From contig CAYTWE010000059.1 of assembly GCA_964440985.1 (NCBI GenBank), positions 1-12,282 of the forward strand: 12,282 nt of DNA, read 5' to 3'. Positions within the stretch are counted from its first letter, which is position 1. Every line of letters starts with the position of its first letter. The translations under genes were made by a program, and so were the position numbers. A model generated the notes under the pieces. The model did not search any database. It was not told the DNA's origin and worked only from the letters and a program-made list of their open reading frames with translations. Below, piece after piece: positions 7,333-12,282 of the stretch. The DNA comes from UBA1731 sp964440985 (lineage in GTDB: Bacteria > Verrucomicrobiota > Kiritimatiellia > RFP12 > UBA1067).

Positions 7333-9098
7333 GGAAGGCCATAGTTCTCGCGGCCGGTTTCGGAACGCGCCTGAGACCGCTGACGGTGGCGCGTCCCAAG
7401 CCTCTCCTGCCGATCATGGGCGAACCGATGCTTGCCAGGATTCTTGATATGCTTGTGTCGTGGGGCGTGGAGGACATCAAGGTCAACGCACACTGCCATG
7501 CAGATCAGATTGAAAGTTTCGTCTCGGAATATTGCGGTGATGGTGGATCTGGCGGCATCCGCAACGGCGTAAGCGTGACCGTGTCCCGCGAGGATGCGAT
7601 TCTCGGAACAGGCGGCGCTCTGCGTCCGTTGAAGGACTGGATCGGCGATGAGCCTTTCTGGCTCGTGAACGGAGACATCGTCGCGGAGGATCTTGATCCG
7701 GAGCCGATTGAGGAGGCGTTCGAGAGGAGCGGACGCTTCGCATCCTGCTGGATGTCGGAGGATTTTGGTCCGCGAACGATCGAGGCTGACCCAGAAGGGC
7801 GCATATGCAACTGGAAGTCGGATGATGCGGGATTCCCCGGCACGTACACGTACTGCGGCGTGGCTCTGCTCTCTCCGGACGTCCTGCGGCATCTTCCGCC
7901 GCCGCGTCCTGCGGAGGGAGTCAACGGCGTGGGCTTCTGCTCTGTCGTTGATGCGTACGAGAACGCGATGATGAACGACGCAAAGTTTGTCGTCGGGGTG
8001 CAGGAACCGGAAGCGTGCTGGTGCGATGCAGGCACGGTGGCGGCATTCCGGGAGCTGAACTCCGGCACGATGGCGCCGTCGCTTTTCGGAGACAGGCGGC
8101 TCGACGCCATTGTCGCCGCGCTCGGATGGAAGGACGAAGGCACATTGGCAGAGTTCCTCGATGCGCGTGGATCTGACCGTATGCTCTACCGTCTCTATCG
8201 TGAAGGGGCGCCGGACGGCGCGCTTGCCGTGGTGTACGAGACAGTGCGCAGGGAAAACGCAAACACGAGGTTTGCCCCGCTCACGCGTTTCCTTGACGGA
8301 TGCGGTGTGCGCGTCCCGAAGCTGCTTGCCGATCTCCCGGACAGCAATGCCTATGCGACGGAATATGTTGACGGACGCACGTTGGAGTCGTTGGCGAACG
8401 AGAAGGGGGCGGATGTCGTAAGGCTCTATCTCCCTGCGGTGGAGATGCTGAAGTCGCTGTGGAAGGTTGTATCGTCCGGAAAATCCCTTCCGGAGCTTGA
8501 GCCTCCGTTCGACGGTGCGCTTTTTGCGTGGGAGCGGGATCTTTTCGAGCGCGAATGCCTGATTGGCCGATACGGAATGGATGGCATTCCTGATGACGTG
8601 CGCGGTGAGCTGGAGAGTGTCGCCGCTGCGCTTGCCGCTGAGCCGCAGACGCTTGTGCACCGCGATTTCCAGAGCGCGAACCTCCTGTATCGGACATCGG
8701 ATCTTAAGCATCCGTATCTGATCGACTATCAGGGCATGAGGCTCGGTCCGGCGGCGTACGATGTCGCATCGCTCCTGTACGATCCGTACGTGGTCATGGA
8801 CGCCTCGGACCGCAGACTTCTTCTCGGCATCGTGGCGGATGCACCGAATGCGCCATCAGAGAGATCCATCGCGCTCGCGGCCGTGCAGAGGCTGTGCCAG
8901 GCGCTTGGCGCCTACTGCAGACTCGTCTCCGCCGGGCAGCCCCAGTTCGCGAAGTGCGTGTCTCGCGCTGCAGAGAACCTGCACCATGCCGCGCATGAAG
9001 CCGGACTGAACGCAACGGCGGAGTTTTCGCACAGGCTTGTCGAACTGTCGGGCGGACACGCCCATGCATCATCATCGTGCCGTTGCGGCTCGGTGTGA
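7323..9098 (+). CDS. bifunctional sugar-1-phosphate nucleotidyltransferase / sugar kinase fusion (MurU-AmgK-like)
   Basis: Two enzymes in one 591-residue chain. Residues 4-248 form a nucleotidyltransferase with LAAGFGTRLRPLT (9-21), the PKPLLP substrate loop with Lys26, and NGD (116-118) for the metal, as in MurU and RfbA-like enzymes. Residues about 285-570 form an aminoglycoside-phosphotransferase-type kinase: N-lobe, a hinge near EYVDGRTLESL (347-357), the catalytic HRDFQSAN (446-453; Asp448, Asn453), and IDYQG with metal-binding Asp468. In Pseudomonas, separate AmgK and MurU phosphorylate MurNAc and then make UDP-MurNAc, a peptidoglycan recycling route that bypasses MurA. Order here is nucleotidyltransferase first, kinase second. 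The tail (577-591) is rich in Gly, His, Ser and Cys. The ATG at 7323 has AGAGGA four bases upstream and overlaps the previous gene. Domains are certain; the sugar could instead be GlcNAc or another hexose. Confidence 0.8.
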   Translation: MAVRKAIVLAAGFGTRLRPLTVARPKPLLPIMGEPMLARILDMLVSWGVEDIKVNAHCHADQIESFVSEYCGDGGSGGIRNGVSVTVSREDAILGTGGALRPLKDWIGDEPFWLVNGDIVAEDLDPEPIEEAFERSGRFASCWMSEDFGPRTIEADPEGRICNWKSDDAGFPGTYTYCGVALLSPDVLRHLPPPRPAEGVNGVGFCSVVDAYENAMMNDAKFVVGVQEPEACWCDAGTVAAFRELNSGTMAPSLFGDRRLDAIVAALGWKDEGTLAEFLDARGSDRMLYRLYREGAPDGALAVVYETVRRENANTRFAPLTRFLDGCGVRVPKLLADLPDSNAYATEYVDGRTLESLANEKGADVVRLYLPAVEMLKSLWKVVSSGKSLPELEPPFDGALFAWERDLFERECLIGRYGMDGIPDDVRGELESVAAALAAEPQTLVHRDFQSANLLYRTSDLKHPYLIDYQGMRLGPAAYDVASLLYDPYVVMDASDRRLLLGIVADAPNAPSERSIALAAVQRLCQALGAYCRLVSAGQPQFAKCVSRAAENLHHAAHEAGLNATAEFSHRLVELSGGHAHASSSCRCGSV

Positions 9099-9120
9099 AA
9101 GATTGACGAAAAACGCCACT

Positions 9121-9126
9121 GAGGAA
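9121..9126 (+). promoter_or_regulatory. ribosome binding site for the 687-residue protein
   Basis: GAGGAA is eight bases before the ATG at 9135, in the only real gap (36 bases) of the operon. It supports that start. Confidence 0.5.
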
Positions 9127-9134
9127 TCCCGGAA

Positions 9135-11198
9135 ATGCGAAAGTCACGGATAAAGAGTTTCTTCAGAAAGCTGCGAAGCGACGCAACGAAGCGTCCCGGC
9201 TGCGTTGTCGCGAAGGTCATGGGCGCTCCGAAGCGCTTCCATGCGTTCGATCTCGGCAACGACACGATAGTGTTCGAGCGTGACGTGTGGCAGCACATGG
9301 ACGAGCACGCTTCCGTCCTTCTCGTCGAGAAGAATGATCTTGTGCCTGGGACGTTTGGGCATCTCATAACGGTGACAGGCGGCAACCACAGCGTCGCAGC
9401 GTTGCCGCTGCTCTCCGGCAAGCTGTGGGATCTGTGCGATCTGCCGCCAGAGCGACGTTCGGATGCCATGACTTATTCGGTGCTTGTCGCCAATGTCGTT
9501 GGCGGCAGGTTGGAGATATCGCAGCGCAGCGTTCCGTGCGCCAAGGTGGTGACGCTCGATGACTGGCTTGTTCACGGTCTCGGTCTCTCGCTTGAGGATG
9601 TGGTGATGGCCGAACGCAATGACGAGACTCTTCAGCACTATCGCGAACTTGGTCAGGAGTGGCGCGTGAAGCCTCTTGCGTGGTCTACGGCCGGGATCCG
9701 CGCCGCCGTCGCGCAGAGCCGCAAGCGCATATCGTCCACGCTGAACTACTACCATTCCGTGAAGGGCGTCCATTTCCTTTCATGGCCGGAGTTCCACAGG
9801 TTCGCCGGACTTGCCCGCACCGATTTTCAGGCGTTCCGCACAGCACTTTCAGAAATGGTCGGAGTGTTCGAGGGTAATGCGGTGTCGTTCATGCGTATGC
9901 CGAAGTTCCATGGACATCACGAGATTGAGCTTTTTGGTCTTCTTCGCGGAAGTGCGCTTGAGAAGATCGTCCCTGAACTTGAGGAGCTTCTCGATGCCGC
10001 CGATGCCGATCCTGAAAGAGCGTCGATGCGCATTGCGGAGATAGACGCGCAGTTCCGTTCCCTGCTCACACGCCCTGAATTTGCCGATGAGACGTCGAAG
10101 GAGTTCCTTCAGTCGCTCTACATGAACCTTACGGGCGAGGTGTACGCCACCTCCGGCGAAGGCGCGGCGTTTGCGTTTGACGCCCGCCGCACTGCGCTGC
10201 CTGGCGCGACGTTCGTCAACGGTGCGCCGATGTTCCATGTCGGCGCGGACAGCCGCACGGAGGTGCTTCTCTCGAATGTCCGCCAGATCCTGAGCAAGGA
10301 CGAGTTCATAGAGTACGCAAACGTCTACGAACTCCGGACGGAGGACGAGGATGGCGAAGATGGAGTGGCCTTGGGCAAGGGGCAGACGCGGGAGATATCG
10401 TTCAAGACGAACTGCCGTCCGCTGGTGTCTTCGTTCGTCGAGAAGCGGCTGTCGAGCCTGAACAACGGATATGGTGCGTACGTGCTTGCGAGGATAGAGT
10501 GCCTGAAGGCCGTCGGCGTAAGTCTGCCGGAGTACCGTATCCTGCGCCACGTGTCGCTCGGCGGCGGGCGCGTGTACGACTACTACATCCGTACACGCTG
10601 CGCCGGTGAACCGCTCAGCCGGATTCCGGCGAACCTGATTTCGGACTCCGTTTCGCAGGATAGATGCGTCTTCCTGATGGGGGACGCTGCAGCGCAGAAC
10701 CTTGTGATGAAGAAGTTCGACGAGGGATCGAAGTCCGCGCTGTTCGGCGTCGGCAAGGAGATATACCGCTTCACTTGGGATGCGGAGCTGGACAGGCTCA
10801 TGCCGGGCAGAGTCTCTACGTGCTCCCTTCGCGGCACGTGCGGCTGGCCGGACATCTCCTGCACCGAAAGGAACTTCAAGGCCGCCGCGAAGTTCTACAT
10901 GCTTGCCTATGCTGATGCGTTCCTTGCGTTCGTGCGCGACCGTGAGGTGACGCCGGCCAGACGGACGATGCTGTGCGAGCGCTTCCTTGCGGGCTTTGAA
11001 TCCCGCACCCGTGCGATGTCATTTCGGCTTACGCGGTACAGGGAGGAGTTGATACGGTTCTCTCCGCCTATTCCAGGCAGGTTCTCGTTCACGGAGAAGA
11101 AGGAGTTCCTGATGCGGGCGCTGATGTGGCAGGCGGCGAACCTTGACGAGTGCCGCAACCTGTTCATACGTTTCGTCAACAGCAGGAAGCCATGCTGA
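9135..11198 (+). CDS. large protein of unknown function with a divergent kinase-like C-terminal region
   Basis: I do not recognise the family. The protein has 687 residues, a basic N terminus (MRKSRIKSFFRKLR), no signal peptide and no clear membrane segment, so it is probably cytoplasmic. Residues 25-400 are a mixed domain without a motif I can name. Residues about 418-600 resemble the aminoglycoside-phosphotransferase fold in order. ISFKTN (421-426) has a candidate ATP-site Lys424. RIECLKAVGVSLPEY (453-467) resembles the alpha-C helix and its following loop, with Glu455. DYYIRTRCAGEPLSRI (482-497) is hinge-like. GDAAAQN (516-522) has the Asp-x4-Asn spacing of a catalytic loop (Asp517, Asn522). 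The usual next metal-binding Asp is not obvious near LFGVGKEI (536-543), so it may be inactive or use another residue. It sits between a sugar-kinase fusion and a permease gene, whose start it overlaps by seven bases. The kinase reading is inference. Confidence 0.7.
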   Translation: MRKSRIKSFFRKLRSDATKRPGCVVAKVMGAPKRFHAFDLGNDTIVFERDVWQHMDEHASVLLVEKNDLVPGTFGHLITVTGGNHSVAALPLLSGKLWDLCDLPPERRSDAMTYSVLVANVVGGRLEISQRSVPCAKVVTLDDWLVHGLGLSLEDVVMAERNDETLQHYRELGQEWRVKPLAWSTAGIRAAVAQSRKRISSTLNYYHSVKGVHFLSWPEFHRFAGLARTDFQAFRTALSEMVGVFEGNAVSFMRMPKFHGHHEIELFGLLRGSALEKIVPELEELLDAADADPERASMRIAEIDAQFRSLLTRPEFADETSKEFLQSLYMNLTGEVYATSGEGAAFAFDARRTALPGATFVNGAPMFHVGADSRTEVLLSNVRQILSKDEFIEYANVYELRTEDEDGEDGVALGKGQTREISFKTNCRPLVSSFVEKRLSSLNNGYGAYVLARIECLKAVGVSLPEYRILRHVSLGGGRVYDYYIRTRCAGEPLSRIPANLISDSVSQDRCVFLMGDAAAQNLVMKKFDEGSKSALFGVGKEIYRFTWDAELDRLMPGRVSTCSLRGTCGWPDISCTERNFKAAAKFYMLAYADAFLAFVRDREVTPARRTMLCERFLAGFESRTRAMSFRLTRYREELIRFSPPIPGRFSFTEKKEFLMRALMWQAANLDECRNLFIRFVNSRKPC
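11184..11189 (+). promoter_or_regulatory. ribosome binding site deciding the permease start
   Basis: AGGAAG lies two bases (AGGA: four bases) before the ATG at 11192. The earlier in-frame ATG at 11150 would add 14 polar residues that OppB proteins lack and has no site. Confidence 0.45.
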
Positions 11199-12112
11199 AG
11201 TATGCGTTGAAACGGCTTGTCGAGGTTGTTCCGACGACTTTCGGGATAATCGTGCTGACGTTCCTTCTGTTCAACGTGGTGGGTGGTTCACCCGCGCAGG
11301 TGATACTCGGCAAGAACGCCACGAAGGAGTCGATAGCCGCGTTCAACCACAAGTACGGATACGACCTTCCGCTGCCGAAGCAGTTTGCGAGGTTCTGCAC
11401 AGATTTGGCGCACGGTGACTTCGGCGTGTCAACGGAGGCGGACGAGCCGGTGCTTGACGTGCTGAAGCGCGGTGTGGGGCCATCGCTTTCGCTTACGGTT
11501 CCGATTCTGCTTGGCGGTACCGCGCTTGGGTTGACCCTGGCGATGCTCTGCGCTGCATGGCGCGGCGGTTTGTTTGACCGCGCCGTGCTCGTCGGCTCGA
11601 CTGTGCTAATGAGCGTCAACTATGTTGTCTGGGTTCTTGCGGGGCAGTTCCTGCTGGCGTTCAAGCTGCGGCTGTTTCCGGTGTGGGGCTATGAAAACGC
11701 ATTCTATCTTGTTCTGCCGGTGCTGATAGGCATCGTTTCCGGACTTGGCGTTGACGTGAGGTTCTTCCGCACGGCGATTCTCGACGAGATATACAAGCCG
11801 TACGTCCGCACTGCGCGGATGAAGGGGCTTTCCTCTGCGCGTGTGCTTTTCGTCCATGTTCTCCGCAACTCGCTCATCCCCATAGTGACGTACGTGTCGC
11901 TTGCGATTCCGTATCTGTTCACCGGTTCTCTGATGCTTGAAAGCTTTTTCGGGATACCGGGATTGGGAAATGTGTCCATCAACGCCATCCATTCCAGCGA
12001 CATGGCCGTTGTGCGAGCCGTGGTTGTATTGGGAGCGCTTCTGTATCAGGGCGTGAATCTTGTGACCGATTTGCTGTATGCGTGGCTCGATCCGCGTGTC
12101 AGGCTTGCGTAG
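11192..12112 (+). CDS. ABC transporter permease of the OppB/DppB family
   Basis: Inner-membrane permease subunit of a peptide/oligopeptide (or nickel/sugar-peptide) importer. From the ATG at 11192 it has 306 residues, the usual length. The N terminus MLKYALKRLVEVVPTTFGII is characteristic. Six hydrophobic segments fall near 12-32, 98-123, 131-158, 170-190, 228-250 and 270-295. The ATPase-contacting EAA loop reads YVRTARMKGLSSARVLFVHV (204-223) and continues to Pro230. LFGIPGLG-type sequence (SFFGIPGLGN, 251-260) and the C-terminal DPRVRLA are also typical. It overlaps the previous stop by seven bases. The partner permease (OppC), the ATPases and the binding protein are not in the window, and the next gene starts from its own promoter. 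It therefore ends this operon as an orphan subunit unless partners lie elsewhere. Uptake of cell-wall peptides fits the neighbours but is inference. Confidence 0.9.
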   Translation: MLKYALKRLVEVVPTTFGIIVLTFLLFNVVGGSPAQVILGKNATKESIAAFNHKYGYDLPLPKQFARFCTDLAHGDFGVSTEADEPVLDVLKRGVGPSLSLTVPILLGGTALGLTLAMLCAAWRGGLFDRAVLVGSTVLMSVNYVVWVLAGQFLLAFKLRLFPVWGYENAFYLVLPVLIGIVSGLGVDVRFFRTAILDEIYKPYVRTARMKGLSSARVLFVHVLRNSLIPIVTYVSLAIPYLFTGSLMLESFFGIPGLGNVSINAIHSSDMAVVRAVVVLGALLYQGVNLVTDLLYAWLDPRVRLA

Positions 12113-12205
12113 CGTCCAGTGAAGCGAATTGCAACTCAAATGAAAGTCTAATGTTCGCAGATGTCGTGGGCGATCTCTTTGTGCCACGGCCGGTCTTTCG
12201 CCGGA

Positions 12206-12216
12206 TGTGCTATAAT
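12206..12216 (+). promoter_or_regulatory. extended -10 promoter element next to a start codon
   Basis: TGTGCTATAAT with TATAAT at 12211-12216, identical over 11 bases to the element at 97-107. No -35 hexamer is convincing. The ATG at 12223 begins six bases after the hexamer, exactly where transcription would be expected to start. Confidence 0.6.
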
Positions 12217-12222
12217 GCCGCC

Positions 12223-12282
12223 ATGAACATGAAACCCGAACAGATCCCCTACGGCGTCAAGGACTTCAAGCGCATCCGCCTG
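12223..12282 (+). CDS. start of an AAA-ATPase-like / PD-(D/E)XK nuclease family protein (cut by window end)
   Basis: Only the first 20 codons are present. The stretch IPYGVKDFKRIRL (8-20) matches the N-terminal signature of the large family annotated as AAA-ATPase-like (PF09820) with a C-terminal PD-(D/E)XK nuclease-like domain. These proteins begin with a short I-P-x-G-x-x-D-F-x-x-(I/L)-R block, usually followed by YVDKT. Their function is unproven; they are often multicopy in gut anaerobes. A second in-frame ATG lies at 12229. No Shine-Dalgarno site is present, and the promoter element ends six bases before the first ATG, pointing to a leaderless transcript. The family call rests on a short segment. 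Confidence 0.6.
   Translation, partial: MNMKPEQIPYGVKDFKRIRL

Noticed and set aside
7311..8711. Minus-strand open frame of 466 codons
   Set aside because: It is antisense to the fusion gene, whose kinase and nucleotidyltransferase motifs are unmistakable. Composition is typical of an antisense shadow.
12187..12204. Possible terminator after the permease gene
   Set aside because: Only a four-base stem (CCGG/CCGG) can form, with no T-run; it is too weak to call.
1..12282. Mobile element, phage, defence or CRISPR content
   Set aside because: There are no transposase or integrase motifs, no regular repeat-spacer pattern, no terminal repeats, and base composition is even across the genes.

Overview
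This window is a dense, one-strand stretch of a GC-rich bacterial chromosome. It holds eight protein genes, all on the plus strand, the last cut off by the window end. No rRNA, tRNA, CRISPR, transposase or phage gene is visible. The organism looks like an uncultured gut-type bacterium of the Planctomycetota-Verrucomicrobiota-Chlamydiota group (Kiritimatiellota or Lentisphaerota-like). This is inferred from gene content and is not proven: an exported GH29 fucosidase, a eukaryote-type UDP-sugar pyrophosphorylase and an AAA-ATPase/nuclease-like protein.

Left part (1-5139). A promoter-like extended -10 at 96-107 leads to an exported alpha-L-fucosidase (179-1576). Next come IMP dehydrogenase (guaB, 1671-3167) and a large FAD/iron-sulfur protein of the ETF-ubiquinone oxidoreductase type (3265-5139), which carries eight cysteines arranged for two [4Fe-4S] clusters. 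These three genes have 93-97 base gaps and look like independent or loosely linked units.

Right part (5140-12112). A second promoter-like element (5164-5174) precedes five tightly packed genes with overlaps of 13, 10 and 7 bases and one 36-base gap. They encode a UDP-N-acetylhexosamine pyrophosphorylase-like enzyme, a small membrane protein with a helical, TPR-like tail, a MurU-AmgK-like fusion (sugar-1-phosphate nucleotidyltransferase plus aminoglycoside-phosphotransferase-type kinase), a 687-residue protein of unknown function, and an OppB/DppB-type permease. The unknown protein's C-terminal third looks like another, divergent kinase fold. The set reads as an amino-sugar activation and uptake operon. 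One arm would make UDP-GlcNAc. The other could phosphorylate a recovered sugar such as MurNAc and turn it into UDP-MurNAc, so that both feed peptidoglycan synthesis. The substrate assignments are inference.

End (12113-12282). A third copy of the TGTGsTATAAT element lies only six bases before the ATG of an AAA-ATPase-like/PD-(D/E)XK family gene, which suggests a leaderless mRNA.

No gene-free stretch exceeds 300 bases. Positions 1-95 hold no gene or motif I can support.
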